DNA of 64,000 bases from Candidatus Eisenbacteria bacterium (GTDB lineage: Bacteria > Eisenbacteria > RBG-16-71-46 > JAFGJU01): NCBI GenBank assembly GCA_026388185.1, contig JAPLKG010000002.1, positions 102,030 to 166,029 on the forward strand. The letters run 5' to 3'. The first letter of the stretch is position 1. Every line of letters begins with the position of its first letter. A model generated the notes under the pieces. That model ran no database searches. It was not told the origin of the DNA and saw only the letters and a program-made list of their open reading frames with translations. Positions 17,457 through 27,327 of the stretch are shown here, piece after piece. Position numbers and translations under genes: made by a program.

Positions 17457-18587
17457 TCATTTCCGCTCAAGAGTGTCGACGTTGACGACCTCGTACCTTC
17501 GCGTACCCATTCCCAACTCCTCGGCGTACTCTATTTGTCTCTCGCCCTCTATCTCCAGTCTCAGGCCCTTGAACTTGTCCGCGCCGGGACCCACGTCGGG
17601 CCCGAGCCCCGAACCCGGCAGGGCCGGCTGGGCGTTGACCATGTCGAGCGACGCCTGCTCCACCGCGACCGGATCGATCGAGCCAAGAATCCCGACGTTC
17701 GGGACAATCGCGTTGTCGCTCCAGCCGAGGCAATCGCAATCGGGCGTCACATCGAGCACAAAATTGAAGAACGCGGCTCTTCCCTTCTTGTTCTCGAGCA
17801 CGCCGTAGGCGGTCTCAACGATTTTCTCGCAAAGGTTCCGAGGTGATTCGTTCCACAGTATTCTGAGAGCTCGCTCCGGACACACGGAAATGCACTCGCC
17901 GCAGCCCGAGCACTTCGAGTAGTCGAACGTCGCCTTTTGCGCCACAATCCTTATTGCGCTCGACGGACAGTCTTCAACGCACCTGGCGCATCCCGTGCAC
18001 GAGCCCTTGTCCCTGAATTCCGGTTTCACAACGGCGTGCATCTTCTGTTTCGCGCTTCTCGAGCCGAGACCCATCCCGATGTTCTTAAAAGTACCCCCGA
18101 ATCCCGTACCAAGGTGTCCCTTGAAGTGAGAAATGCAGAATAGGGCGTGCGCGTGGTGTGCGTTTGCGCCGTACCGGACTTTCTTGAAATGCTTCAGCCC
18201 CACCTCGACTTCGACGTAATCCCGCGACGCTATTCCGTCTGCTATCACGATGGGAGCCCCGATGGTGGCGTGACTGAACCCGTGCCGGACCGCCAGATTG
18301 AGATGGTCTATGCCGTTACTCCGCTCACCCAGGTAGAGTGTGCAGGAGTCGGTCAGAAAAGGCTTTCCCCCCCCTTCCTTGATCCAGTCCACCGCCTTCC
18401 GCACAAAGATGGGATGAACGAACGTGGTGCATCCTTCCTCGCCGAAAGTCAACTTTACGGCGACAAGATCTCCTCTTTCAAAGATGTTCAACGACATGGC
18501 CTCGAGCATGCCACCGAACCTTGCCACAAGACCTCTGTTCGTTTTCGACCTGACCGGGGCGAAATAGACCTTAGCGACTTCCGGCAA
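17457..18587 (-). CDS. DUF362 domain protein with two 4Fe-4S clusters
   Basis: The first 190 residues form a DUF362 domain, and the middle carries a bacterial ferredoxin unit. Its motifs CTGCARCVEDCP and CSGCGECISVCP would bind two 4Fe-4S clusters. Proteins of this type are common in anaerobes and are presumed redox proteins, but their partner and substrate are not established. The 376-residue length is normal. The start is a TTG at 18587 behind GGTGGAG, overlapping the end of the TIM-barrel gene by 17 bases, which suggests translational coupling. No signal peptide is visible. Confidence 0.82.
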   Translation of the reverse strand: MPEVAKVYFAPVRSKTNRGLVARFGGMLEAMSLNIFERGDLVAVKLTFGEEGCTTFVHPIFVRKAVDWIKEGGGKPFLTDSCTLYLGERSNGIDHLNLAVRHGFSHATIGAPIVIADGIASRDYVEVEVGLKHFKKVRYGANAHHAHALFCISHFKGHLGTGFGGTFKNIGMGLGSRSAKQKMHAVVKPEFRDKGSCTGCARCVEDCPSSAIRIVAQKATFDYSKCSGCGECISVCPERALRILWNESPRNLCEKIVETAYGVLENKKGRAAFFNFVLDVTPDCDCLGWSDNAIVPNVGILGSIDPVAVEQASLDMVNAQPALPGSGLGPDVGPGADKFKGLRLEIEGERQIEYAEELGMGTRRYEVVNVDTLERK

Positions 18588-19377
18588 GCTTCTCCACCTC
18601 CTCGAAAAGTTTCTTCAGGAATCTAATCCCTCTCTTCGCCGCCTCGATGTTGAGACTCTCGTCCATGAGAATCCCTTGATACTGCACCTCAACGAGTCTC
18701 GTCACGACTTCTCTCCAGTGAATGTTGCCTTTCCCTATCTCCAGGTGGTCGTCCCTGACTCCACGGTTGTCGTGTACGTGAACGTGAGCCACGAGGTCGC
18801 GGCCGAAGTGCTCCAGCATCTTCTCCGGCAAGACCGTGGTCGTGTTGGCGTGGCCGACGTCGAACGTTACTCCGGCTCCTTCCAAGCCCTCCACCAGATG
18901 CATGACGCCCGACGCAAGACTCCTATCCAAGAAGGGAAAACCCGAAGGCATGTTCTCGACACATACCCTGATGCCCCTTGGCCTCGCGAAAATGTGGATC
19001 TCCTCAAGAGATTCCTTCTCGAGCGCTCTGATCTTCTCACGCTCCTCGATGGAGCCCCGCGTACCGGGGCTCGGATGGACGACTATGATCGAGGCCTCGA
19101 TCACGGAACCCACCTCGATCGCCTCGAGTATGCGTCCCACGCTCTGCTTTCTCAGTGAATAGTCCAGCGCGCCAATGTCCGTCGACGTGAATGGAGAATG
19201 CACCGTGTATTCCACGCCGAGGGCCTTCCTGACGGACTGAAGAAACCGCGTGTTTATGTCGAGCGGCGTTGCGTAGGGGCTGTCGCAGACTATCTCGACC
19301 GCCTCGAAACTGTCCTTGGCCCCATCGAAAAACTCCTCGACCCTGCCTTTCATGAGCGTTGAAGCGCCGAATTTCAT
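18571..19377 (-). CDS. Sugar phosphate isomerase/epimerase-like TIM-barrel protein
   Basis: This 268-residue protein belongs to the xylose isomerase-like (AP endonuclease family 2) TIM barrels. Conserved segments on the barrel strands include VVHPSPG, VCVENMP, FDVGHANT and HVHVHDNRG, which carry metal-binding histidine, glutamate and aspartate residues. The substrate cannot be read from sequence. The ATG at 19377 (MKFGAST) begins the first strand and has GGAGG upstream. It lies 25 bases after mutS and overlaps the DUF362 gene. Confidence 0.82.
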   Translation of the reverse strand: MKFGASTLMKGRVEEFFDGAKDSFEAVEIVCDSPYATPLDINTRFLQSVRKALGVEYTVHSPFTSTDIGALDYSLRKQSVGRILEAIEVGSVIEASIIVVHPSPGTRGSIEEREKIRALEKESLEEIHIFARPRGIRVCVENMPSGFPFLDRSLASGVMHLVEGLEGAGVTFDVGHANTTTVLPEKMLEHFGRDLVAHVHVHDNRGVRDDHLEIGKGNIHWREVVTRLVEVQYQGILMDESLNIEAAKRGIRFLKKLFEEVEKLAGSR

Positions 19378-19402
19378 CCTCGCAATCCTCCGAGTCGCCC
19401 TT

Positions 19403-22006
19403 CTATTCCTTGTCGGCCACGTGAGCCGTTCTTGCATACTTCCGCTTCAGTTCGTCGAGCACGCGCAGCGCTTCCAGGGGTGTCATGCATTCCGTGTCCA
19501 TCCCGGCAAGCTCCTTCACCATAGACCTCGCGCTTTCGGCGAAGAGGTCAAGCTGATCACCGGGTATTACTGCCTCCGCCCTACCCAGCGGGCTCGGCCC
19601 GCCATTTTCGAGGGACGCGAGTATTTCCTTCGCCCTTTGCACGACAGGCTCAGGCAAGCCGGCCAGCCTCGCGACCTGGATTCCATAGCTCCTGTCCGAC
19701 GCCCCCTCGACGACCTTCCTCACGAAAACTATCCTGTCGCCCCATTCCTTGACAAGCACGTTGATGTTCCTGACTCGTTCCATCTGCGATGCAAGTGCGG
19801 TCAGCTCACGGTAGTGCGTCGCGAACAAGGTTCTGGGCCCCAGCCTCTGAAGATACTCGAGCACGGCCCACGCGATGCTCATCCCGTCAAACGTGCTGGT
19901 GCCCCTGCCTATTTCATCAAGCACGACGAGGCTTCTTGCGGTACAGTTATTGAGAATGCTCGCGGTCTCGCTCATCTCTGCGAAGAACGTCGAGCGCCCC
20001 CTGGCAATGTCGTCCGACGCACCCAACCTGCAGAACACCCTGTCCACTACTCCGATCTCGGCAAGATTCGCCGGAACAAAACCGCCCATCTGAGCGAGCA
20101 CGACCGCGAGTGCTATTTGTCTCGTGTACGTGGACTTCCCTGCCATGTTCGGACCCGTGACGATCAAGACCTGTGCATTTTCGCCGTCCATGTCCACGTC
20201 GTTCGGCACGAACCCCTCGTCTTCGAGCATCGCCTCGACAACCGGGTGTCTCGAGTCGCGCAACAATATTCTTGTGTCCTCACGCATCTGGGGCCTCACG
20301 TATCCTCTATCGAGGGCGACGCGAGACAACGACAGGAGCAAGTCTGCCTCCGCAACTGCTGCCGCCGCCTCGAGAAGAGCGGCGGAGGCTTGGGACACCC
20401 TCTCCTGAAGCTCTCCCAGCAACCCGAGCTCGATCTCGAGTTCCCGCTCCTCCGCACCAAGGACGAGGCTTTCCCTCTCCTTGAGTTCTGCGGTTATGAA
20501 ACGCTCCGCATTCACGAGGGTTTGCCTTCTCACGTAATCAGACGGAACACGCGAGAGATTGGCTTTCGTCACCTCTATGTAGTAACCGAACACTTTGTTG
20601 TATCCGACCTTGAGCGTGTTTATCCCCGTTCTCTTCCTCTCTCTTTCCTGAAGCGACCTTATCCATTGCTTCGCCTCGAAAGAGGAATCCCTTACGCCGT
20701 CAAGCTCTTCGCAAAAACCCGGCCGGATGAACCCGGGAACTCGTGCCATCAGCGGCGCGTCTTCCACGAGCGCCCTCTCTATGACCGAGGCAAGCTCGTC
20801 GGTCTCGCCTATTCTGCCGCCGAGCGCCTTGAGAAGAGAGCTGCCGGCGCGCGTCAGGATTTCCCGGATCCCCGGTAGCCTTCTCATGCACTTGCCGAGC
20901 GACACCACGTCCCGCGGACCGCCCTTCCGATTCACGATCCTGCTCAAGAGCCGTTCGACGTCCAGAAGTCCTGCGAGCGCCTCAACGAGCGTTTCTCTGG
21001 TCCGCGCGTCGGACGCCAGCTCACTGACAGACTCGTGCCGCTCCGATATGACCTCCACGCGCGCGAGCGGCCTCAAGATAGTCATTCGAAGAAATCTCGA
21101 GCCCATCGCCGTCTCGGTTCTCCTTATGGTTCCAAGCAAGGAGCCATCTTCGTTGCCCGTCCGAATCGACTGGACGAGCTCAAGATTGCGGATCGTTGTG
21201 TCGTCCATCATAAGAAAATCGCGCTGCCTGTATCTCGTCAACTTGAAAATCTGCTTGAGTCGCGTTCCCTTGAGCTCCTTCAGGTACGCCAGCAATGCTC
21301 CTGCCGCCACGGCGCCGGCGTCGTCCCCGTCGAAGCCAAACGATCCCAGCGAGGAGGTCCCGAAGTGCGCCTCGAGCTGGGAACAGGCGGCGTGCGCACT
21401 GAACTGCCAGCCTTCTCTCTCCGTGATCCTCGCCGCAGAGTGCCCCTTCAGTCTTTCCGACAGAAGGCGCGCGAGATCTGAACCCTCTGGCACGACGATC
21501 TCGGCCGGAGAGAGCCTCTCGATTTCCTCGATGGCCTCACCAAGTTTCATTTCACTAGCTTCAAACTCACCCGTTGAAACGTCTGCGACCGCAAAACCGC
21601 ACGGCTCCCCTGCGGCCACGGCCACGACGTGATTGTTCTTCCCTGCTTCGAGCAGCGAGTCCGAAAGCACGGTCCCGGGAGTGACGACTTCGACCACTTG
21701 CCTGGCGACAAGCTTCTTACTCTTGTCCGGCTCTTCGATCTGATCACATATTGCCACACTGTGGCCGTTCTGTATCAGTTTGGATATGTACCGCTCGGCG
21801 CTGTGCCACGGAATCCCGGCGAGAGGAATCTTCCCCTCTTCGTCTCTGTCTCGAGACGTGAGAGCGAGCCCCAGCACTTTCGAGGCGGTAATCGCATCGT
21901 CGTAGAAGGTCTCGTAGAAATCTCCCATCCTGAAGAGGAGAATGCAGTCGCGATGTTTCTCCTTGATCCGGCTGTACTGACGCATCATCGGAGTTTGCTT
22001 CTTCAC
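19403..22006 (-). CDS. mutS: DNA mismatch repair protein MutS
   Basis: MutS recognises mismatches and small loops and recruits MutL. The N-terminal mismatch-binding F-x-E lies in RMGDFYETF. The C-terminal ATPase has the Walker A GPNMAGKST, the LVVLDEIGRGTSTFDG block and a helix-turn-helix end. The GTG at 22006 (VKKQTPMMRQY) gives 867 residues and matches the usual start, just before TPM-x2-QY. A TTG at 22093 would add 29 residues not typical of the family. Neither start has a strong ribosome site. Confidence 0.96.
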   Translation of the reverse strand: MKKQTPMMRQYSRIKEKHRDCILLFRMGDFYETFYDDAITASKVLGLALTSRDRDEEGKIPLAGIPWHSAERYISKLIQNGHSVAICDQIEEPDKSKKLVARQVVEVVTPGTVLSDSLLEAGKNNHVVAVAAGEPCGFAVADVSTGEFEASEMKLGEAIEEIERLSPAEIVVPEGSDLARLLSERLKGHSAARITEREGWQFSAHAACSQLEAHFGTSSLGSFGFDGDDAGAVAAGALLAYLKELKGTRLKQIFKLTRYRQRDFLMMDDTTIRNLELVQSIRTGNEDGSLLGTIRRTETAMGSRFLRMTILRPLARVEVISERHESVSELASDARTRETLVEALAGLLDVERLLSRIVNRKGGPRDVVSLGKCMRRLPGIREILTRAGSSLLKALGGRIGETDELASVIERALVEDAPLMARVPGFIRPGFCEELDGVRDSSFEAKQWIRSLQERERKRTGINTLKVGYNKVFGYYIEVTKANLSRVPSDYVRRQTLVNAERFITAELKERESLVLGAEERELEIELGLLGELQERVSQASAALLEAAAAVAEADLLLSLSRVALDRGYVRPQMREDTRILLRDSRHPVVEAMLEDEGFVPNDVDMDGENAQVLIVTGPNMAGKSTYTRQIALAVVLAQMGGFVPANLAEIGVVDRVFCRLGASDDIARGRSTFFAEMSETASILNNCTARSLVVLDEIGRGTSTFDGMSIAWAVLEYLQRLGPRTLFATHYRELTALASQMERVRNINVLVKEWGDRIVFVRKVVEGASDRSYGIQVARLAGLPEPVVQRAKEILASLENGGPSPLGRAEAVIPGDQLDLFAESARSMVKELAGMDTECMTPLEALRVLDELKRKYARTAHVADKE

Positions 22007-22113
22007 CGAGCACCGCCAATCTGTTTTCGAGACGCTTCGGCATTCTCTCGAGAAGCCAAATCGTGGGAAAGAGCGCAGTCTCTTGCGGGGCAACTTGGCT
22101 GCGCAAGCCTAAG

Positions 22114-23121
22114 TCACTTTGCAACTATGCTGTAGGAGAGACCGAGGCGAGCCCGAAGCTCTTTGCCCTTGCGCTCGGCGGCCTCCCTCGTAGGAAAATC
22201 TCCCAAGCCTACTACGTAGAGAACTCTTCCGCCGCGCTCCTCTTGCACTATTACGACCTCAGTCACACCTTCGTCTCTCAGCAGGGACGCCAGCCCGTTT
22301 GCGTTGGTTTCCTGACTGAAAGCACCCAGCTGTAGCGTGTAATTGCCGGCCTGCGTCGAGACGGCCTTTGCCTTTCCTGCGTCCCTTGTCCTCTCACGGA
22401 CAAGCGTGGCCTCGGAGGTCGCAGGAAACTCTCGTCGAAGCCTCGCGTAAAGGGCGAGCGCCTCGTTCTGCCGCCCGAGCTTGTCGAGGCAGACTCCCGC
22501 GCCATAGAGCGCACAGGGGAGCCAGTCGCTCCGGCCGAACTTCGTCACAATTCGTGTGTACTCCGAAAGGGCCAGAGAGTAGTTTCCCTCGGCCCTGAGA
22601 CAATCACCTACCCCGAGTGTCGCCGGTACCACGAGGCCTGTTCCTGCGTCGTCCGCCTTCACGGCTTCGAAGTGTGGTATCGCCTTTGCGGGATCGCCGG
22701 CTCCCTCCAGTGAGAGGCCCAGCCAATAGACCGCCGTCACGCGTTCTCTCTTGGATGGTTTGAGATCTCTCGCCTTCTCAAAGTGCTTCACGGCTCCCAA
22801 GTAACTGCCAAGCGCGTAGTAGTGAAGACCGAGTTCCGTCTCGGCGCGCCAACGAAGCGGGTGGCCGGGAAACTCCGACACAAAACGCTCGAGCAGGCCC
22901 AATGCGCGTTTTCCGTTCTCTTCGCACAGGCCCTGGATCAACAGAGCCTCGCCCCTGGCCTTCTGATCCTGCGAACTCGCCAGGACACTCGTCGCGATCT
23001 CCCTGGCCCGGTCTCTCTCACCCTTGCCCAGTAGCTCCCAGGCCTTCGCGAGTTCCTGAGCGCCTGCCAGGGACTGAAGCGCGACCAGCAGTCCTATCGA
23101 AAGCAAGATCACTTTCTTCAC
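22114..23121 (-). CDS. Secreted TPR protein with C-terminal SPOR domain
   Basis: A signal peptide (VILLSIGLLVALQSLAGA) is followed by tetratricopeptide-like helical repeats over about 200 residues. The C-terminal SPOR domain, about 75 residues, starts near NYTLQLGAFSQ. SPOR domains bind peptidoglycan lacking stem peptides and often localise proteins to the division site. The GTG at 23121 is chosen because the signal peptide follows directly and GTAGGGG lies upstream. It lies 12 bases after lapB. Its place next to lapA/lapB suggests an envelope role, but a specific partner is not shown. Confidence 0.8.
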   Translation of the reverse strand: MKKVILLSIGLLVALQSLAGAQELAKAWELLGKGERDRAREIATSVLASSQDQKARGEALLIQGLCEENGKRALGLLERFVSEFPGHPLRWRAETELGLHYYALGSYLGAVKHFEKARDLKPSKRERVTAVYWLGLSLEGAGDPAKAIPHFEAVKADDAGTGLVVPATLGVGDCLRAEGNYSLALSEYTRIVTKFGRSDWLPCALYGAGVCLDKLGRQNEALALYARLRREFPATSEATLVRERTRDAGKAKAVSTQAGNYTLQLGAFSQETNANGLASLLRDEGVTEVVIVQEERGGRVLYVVGLGDFPTREAAERKGKELRARLGLSYSIVAK

Positions 23122-23132
23122 CGAAGGCACCC

Positions 23133-24287
23133 CTACGACAAGAAGCTCTCCCAGGTCTGGCATTTCGGACAGCGCCAGAGTACGTCCGGAGAACGGTATC
23201 CGCAAGCCGAACACACATAATCCTCGGTTCTCGCACCGATGACTTCCAAGAATCTCTTCAACTCGTCCATGGCCTCGTCCGTCTCACCCATCTGGTAGAG
23301 AAATGCTATCAGCCTCTGCCTGGCGAGAGCAGAAACCGGGTCGTACGCCAGAACCTCTCGCAACACGCGGACCGCCTCTTTGAGATCTCCCTTCTTCTGG
23401 TGAAGACCCGCCAGCTCGATGAGCGTTCTCACGTTCTTCGGGCTTTCTCTGAGGATGGCTTCGTACACCGCGACGATGTCGCTGAGGTTTCCTCGTTCAA
23501 AATAGGCCCTCTCGAGTCTGCCGAAAACAACGTACGCTATCTTGGGGAACCGGGACGCTATGAGCTCCCAGAGACTGATCGCTCTTCTCAAGTTCCCTTC
23601 CTCGAGATAGATGTCACCCAGATAGAGAAGAGCCGGCACGCATTCGCTGTCCAATCTCAGGGCATCCTTGAAGTATCTCTTGGCCTCTTTGGGCTTGCCC
23701 CGCCTGAGAAAATCGTGCCCGATGTAACTCTTGTACAACCCCAGGAACGGCCGTCCTTTCCTCCCCTCGAGCTTCTCCAGCTTTTCCAGCTCCTCCTGCA
23801 TCTCGTAGGCCTTGTCCCACTCCCTCTGTATCTCGTAGACCCGCGTCATCAGCCTCAACGGGAAGGGGCTCTGCTTGTTCATCGCCCTGATTTTCTGCGC
23901 ACAAACAATCGCTTCCTGGTACTTGCCGCAGGCAAGATTGTCCTCCGCAAGGCTCCTGTAGAGAGCCTCGAGCAGTGTTCGGTCCGAAATCGTCCTGACG
24001 GTCAAACCACGATGTATTCGCAGCGCCTTTTCGATCTCTCCCCGCTTGCGCAAGAGGTCGCCAAGTCTTATGTACGCGTCGATGTTCTGGGTGTCCTCGC
24101 GAATGGCTTCTCTCAGGTTACGCATTGCGCCTTCGTCGTCGCCTTCCAGAAGGCAATTCAAAGCCCGCGCGTACGTGGAGTGGTTCGAGGAGGAAGGTGT
24201 GGGCTTCACTCTCCTGACCCTCCAGATGAGGTAGGCCGCAATGGCCACTGCGAGCACGACTATTACGATTGGCACTTCTAACCACAT
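23133..24287 (-). CDS. lapB: Lipopolysaccharide assembly protein B (YciM)
   Basis: LapB is an inner-membrane TPR protein that in Escherichia coli adjusts LPS synthesis by promoting FtsH-dependent LpxC degradation. The 384-residue protein has the same layout: an N-terminal membrane helix (about 4-22), repeated TPR units through about residue 340, and a rubredoxin-like C-terminus with CSACG and CPKCQTW metal-binding pairs. The lapA gene precedes it, as in E. coli. That control of LpxC operates here is inferred from the family. Confidence 0.9.
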   Translation of the reverse strand: MWLEVPIVIVVLAVAIAAYLIWRVRRVKPTPSSSNHSTYARALNCLLEGDDEGAMRNLREAIREDTQNIDAYIRLGDLLRKRGEIEKALRIHRGLTVRTISDRTLLEALYRSLAEDNLACGKYQEAIVCAQKIRAMNKQSPFPLRLMTRVYEIQREWDKAYEMQEELEKLEKLEGRKGRPFLGLYKSYIGHDFLRRGKPKEAKRYFKDALRLDSECVPALLYLGDIYLEEGNLRRAISLWELIASRFPKIAYVVFGRLERAYFERGNLSDIVAVYEAILRESPKNVRTLIELAGLHQKKGDLKEAVRVLREVLAYDPVSALARQRLIAFLYQMGETDEAMDELKRFLEVIGARTEDYVCSACGYRSPDVLWRCPKCQTWESFLS

Positions 24288-24320
24288 TTGGGAGGACTCC
24301 TTGAGTTCTAGACTAGATCG

Positions 24321-24653
24321 TCACTCCGACTTGACTGTGACTTCGTCCAAGGGAAGATTCCTGAGTGCGTTCAGTTCCTCGAGTAGCCTCTTGTTCTCCT
24401 TGCGCAATCTTGATGCGTCACGACGCACCTTGATGTCGTGCCCCAGCGATATGAAGAACCACACGAGCATTCCTATCACAAACGCTCCGAACAAAGCAAA
24501 TATGAGATGGACGTTATACGTGTACGCTTCCTGAGGGAAAAAGAACACGATGTCCACGCTCTTACCCTGATTGAGCAGAGCGAAACCCAGAACCACGACG
24601 AAAACCACGAGCAGAAGAAACATCCTGACAAACCACAAGAGAATCACCTCCAA
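24321..24653 (-). CDS. lapA: LapA (YciS)-like inner-membrane protein
   Basis: The 110-residue protein has two membrane helices (about 6-28 and 46-70) and a charged coiled-coil tail (RRDASRLRKENKRLLEELNAL). This is the typical LapA form, and it sits directly before lapB. LapA is associated with LapB in LPS assembly in E. coli. The start is uncertain: TTG at 24653 or GTG at 24647, both just after the miaB stop. Confidence 0.82.
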   Translation of the reverse strand: MEVILLWFVRMFLLLVVFVVVLGFALLNQGKSVDIVFFFPQEAYTYNVHLIFALFGAFVIGMLVWFFISLGHDIKVRRDASRLRKENKRLLEELNALRNLPLDEVTVKSE

Positions 24654-24658
24654 CCAGG

Positions 24659-25960
24659 TTACTGATCCAAGAGAGACCCACGAAGCGAAATCCCCTTCGA
24701 AGAGTCGATCCGAGCCTTCATGTATCTGCCGACCATCTCCCGGGGTCCGTTCACATGCACCGTCCGGTTACATCTTGTTCTGCCCAGAAGGAATCTCTCC
24801 TCTCCCTTGCTCTTTTCAGACTCCACCAGCACTTCCATCACTCTACCGATCAGAGAGGCACTTTTCCCCCGGGACACACGCTGCCCGATGGAAATTAGCT
24901 CCGAGAGCCTCCGCTCCTTTTCCTCGCGCGGCACATCATCGTTCATGGAGGCAGCTTCCGTACCCGCCCTCGGAGAAAACTTAAACATGAACGCCGAATC
25001 GAACCCCACTTCCTCGACCAACGCGCAGGTTTCCTCGAAATCACCGACCGCCTCCCCCGGAAAACCCACTATTATGTCCGTCGTGATGCTGGCGTCGGGG
25101 ACAGCGCGCCTGACGGCCTTCACTATCTCCCGGTATCGCGTTGCCGTGTACCCTCTGCGCATCCTCTCCAGGATGCGGCTCGATCCTGACTGCAGGGGAA
25201 GATGCAGGTGCTCGCAAAGGTTCTGCTCGCGCGCCATCGTCTCGATCACAGAGTCGGACATGTCCTTCGGGTGCGAAGTGGTGAACCTGACTCTCGAGTC
25301 GCGGGCCGCCCCGGACGTCATCGCAAGAAGCTCTGCGAAATCCACCCTTCCGTGGGTGTATGCATTTACGTTCTGACCAATCAGGGTGACGTCCTTCGCG
25401 CCTCCGTCCACCAGAGACCTCACCTCTTTCAGCACCTCCTCGTGTGGCCTGCTCACGGCAGGTCCCCTGACGGCGGGAACGATACAAAAGCTGCACGCGT
25501 TGTTGCAGCCTTTCATGATGCTGACAAAGGCCCTGAGTCCTCGAGCCGGCCCGTCGCTCGAAGCTTCGAATCGAAATCCAGAATCTCTCGTCGTGTCCAG
25601 CGTCTTCGAGCCGGTCGCCAGCGACTTCTCGAAGGCCGGTAGCAGCGCCGAGTAGGCGTCTGGGCCGATGACGATGTCCACCCCGCGCCTTCTCAGAATC
25701 TCAGGCCCAAGCCGTTGAGCCATGCAACCGCAAACCGCGAGGACGGCCTTCGTCCTCTGTCTCACGCGGCCCAGCTCACCGATTCTCGCCAGGGCTCTTT
25801 CTTCCGCATGTTGCCTCACGCTGCACGTGTTGACAAGAATGAAGTCGGCGTCTCCCGGGTTCGAAGTTTCCGAGAAACAGTGTTCTCTGAGAATATCTTC
25901 CAGCTTCCCGGAATCGTACACGTTCATCTGGCAGCCGTAGGTCTCCATGTAGTACTTCAC
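24659..25960 (-). CDS. miaB: tRNA-i6A37 methylthiotransferase
   Basis: MiaB adds a methylthio group to C2 of i6A37 in tRNA. The N-terminal UPF0004 domain has the three conserved cysteines (YGCQMN, NTCSVR, CGCMAQR) for the auxiliary cluster. The radical SAM domain has CNNACSFCIVP, and the C-terminus is a TRAM-like domain. The 433-residue length is standard. Its substrate-making enzyme MiaA is encoded in the same window. It follows mtaB by 16 bases. Confidence 0.95.
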   Translation of the reverse strand: MKYYMETYGCQMNVYDSGKLEDILREHCFSETSNPGDADFILVNTCSVRQHAEERALARIGELGRVRQRTKAVLAVCGCMAQRLGPEILRRRGVDIVIGPDAYSALLPAFEKSLATGSKTLDTTRDSGFRFEASSDGPARGLRAFVSIMKGCNNACSFCIVPAVRGPAVSRPHEEVLKEVRSLVDGGAKDVTLIGQNVNAYTHGRVDFAELLAMTSGAARDSRVRFTTSHPKDMSDSVIETMAREQNLCEHLHLPLQSGSSRILERMRRGYTATRYREIVKAVRRAVPDASITTDIIVGFPGEAVGDFEETCALVEEVGFDSAFMFKFSPRAGTEAASMNDDVPREEKERRLSELISIGQRVSRGKSASLIGRVMEVLVESEKSKGEERFLLGRTRCNRTVHVNGPREMVGRYMKARIDSSKGISLRGSLLDQ

Positions 25961-25976
25961 CCCGACTCGCTCCTCC

Positions 25977-27272
25977 TCAGCATGCCTGAGCCAGCAGACT
26001 ACTGTCAGTCCTCGCGGTGATTCTCACCCGTATCGCGTCTCTGGGCTTCTTACCCTGCGCCCTCACGAGCACCCTCAGATAGTTCCCGGTGGTTCCCTTG
26101 AAGAGTCCGGGCTCGACTTCTTCCTCAAGGATCGCCTCCGCAAGAACCCCCATCTGAGACTCAACGAAAACGGACCTCTTTCTCGCGCCCAACTCTCTCA
26201 AGACGCGAGCCCTCGCCCTCTTGACCGAATGAGTCGGCTCCAGCCCCATCTGCCAGGCCTGCGTTCCAGGCCTTCTGGAAAACGGAAACACGTGCAAATA
26301 GCTCAGCGGCAGTCTCTCCACAAGTTCACACGTTTTCTCGAACGCGCTCTCGCTCTCGCCGGGGAACCCCACTATCACGTCGCTCCCGAGACAGGCATCC
26401 GGAAGGCTGGAGTGAATCGCCTGGATTTTCCCGGCGTACTCGTCCGGTGAATACGGTCTGCGCATCGCCCGAAGGATCCCGGCGTCTCCGCTCTGCATGG
26501 GCACGTGAAAATGCCGGCATATCCTTTCCTCCCCAGCCACGTACTCAACGAGCGAAGCAGTAATCTCTCCCGGCTCAATCGAACTGAGACGAAACCTCAA
26601 TTCCTTCGCCCTCGTCAGGAGAATTCTCAAGAGGCCTTCGAGTGACTGACCGTTTCCCAGGTCGTCCCCGTAGCTGCCCACACTGGCACCGGTAAGCACC
26701 ACTTCCGCGAAACCCGAGGCCTCCAGACTCTCCACCTGCTTCTGGATCAACTCGACCGGCTCGCTCCTGCTCCGGCCCCTGACCGAAGGAACCACGCAAT
26801 AGCTGCAACATCCGTCGCACCCGTCTTGAATCTTCACGAGCGCCCTGGAACGGCGCTGAAACCCGGGCCCTGAGATCGTCCGCTCCGGTGCTCCGCCCGC
26901 AGAACCTACCTCTGTCCCGGCCTCGCCGGTGGCCTGCAACGACTCCACAAGCCCGGAGAGCGAGGCCTTCTCGGCATTGCCGGCCACAAGCCCCACACCA
27001 CCGATGCGCGCAACCTCGTGTGGAGCACGCTGGGCGTAGCACCCGGTGACCAAGATCAAGGCTCGCGGATTGGCGCGACTTATTTTCCTGACGAGCTGCC
27101 TTGCCTCGTAATCACTTCTCGCAGTGACACTGCATGTATTGACGACGCAGACGTCCGCCGCGAGCATCTCGGAGGTGAGCTCGTGTCCCTTCGAAGCAAA
27201 ACTCTCCGAAATGACCTGCGAGTCATACTGGTTGAGTTTGCAACCAAAAGTGCCAACGAAAACCCGTCTCAT
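25977..27272 (-). CDS. mtaB: tRNA-t6A37 methylthiotransferase
   Basis: The protein (431 residues from the ATG at 27272) is a second methylthiotransferase. Its N-terminus MRRVFVGTFGCKLNQYDS is characteristic of MtaB, which converts t6A37 to ms2t6A37. The cluster cysteines (FGCKLN, NTCSVT, GCYAQR) and the radical SAM motif CDGCCSYCVVP are present, with a TRAM-like end. The longer frame extends to 27512 but its first 80 residues are arginine-rich, unlike the family and overlap rpsA, so I do not include them. Confidence 0.92.
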   Translation of the reverse strand: MRRVFVGTFGCKLNQYDSQVISESFASKGHELTSEMLAADVCVVNTCSVTARSDYEARQLVRKISRANPRALILVTGCYAQRAPHEVARIGGVGLVAGNAEKASLSGLVESLQATGEAGTEVGSAGGAPERTISGPGFQRRSRALVKIQDGCDGCCSYCVVPSVRGRSRSEPVELIQKQVESLEASGFAEVVLTGASVGSYGDDLGNGQSLEGLLRILLTRAKELRFRLSSIEPGEITASLVEYVAGEERICRHFHVPMQSGDAGILRAMRRPYSPDEYAGKIQAIHSSLPDACLGSDVIVGFPGESESAFEKTCELVERLPLSYLHVFPFSRRPGTQAWQMGLEPTHSVKRARARVLRELGARKRSVFVESQMGVLAEAILEEEVEPGLFKGTTGNYLRVLVRAQGKKPRDAIRVRITARTDSSLLAQAC

Positions 27273-27327
27273 AGAGCTTGTCAGAAACCTCCGGCTCGAA
27301 AACCACCCCTCCTGGCGTACCCCCGGA

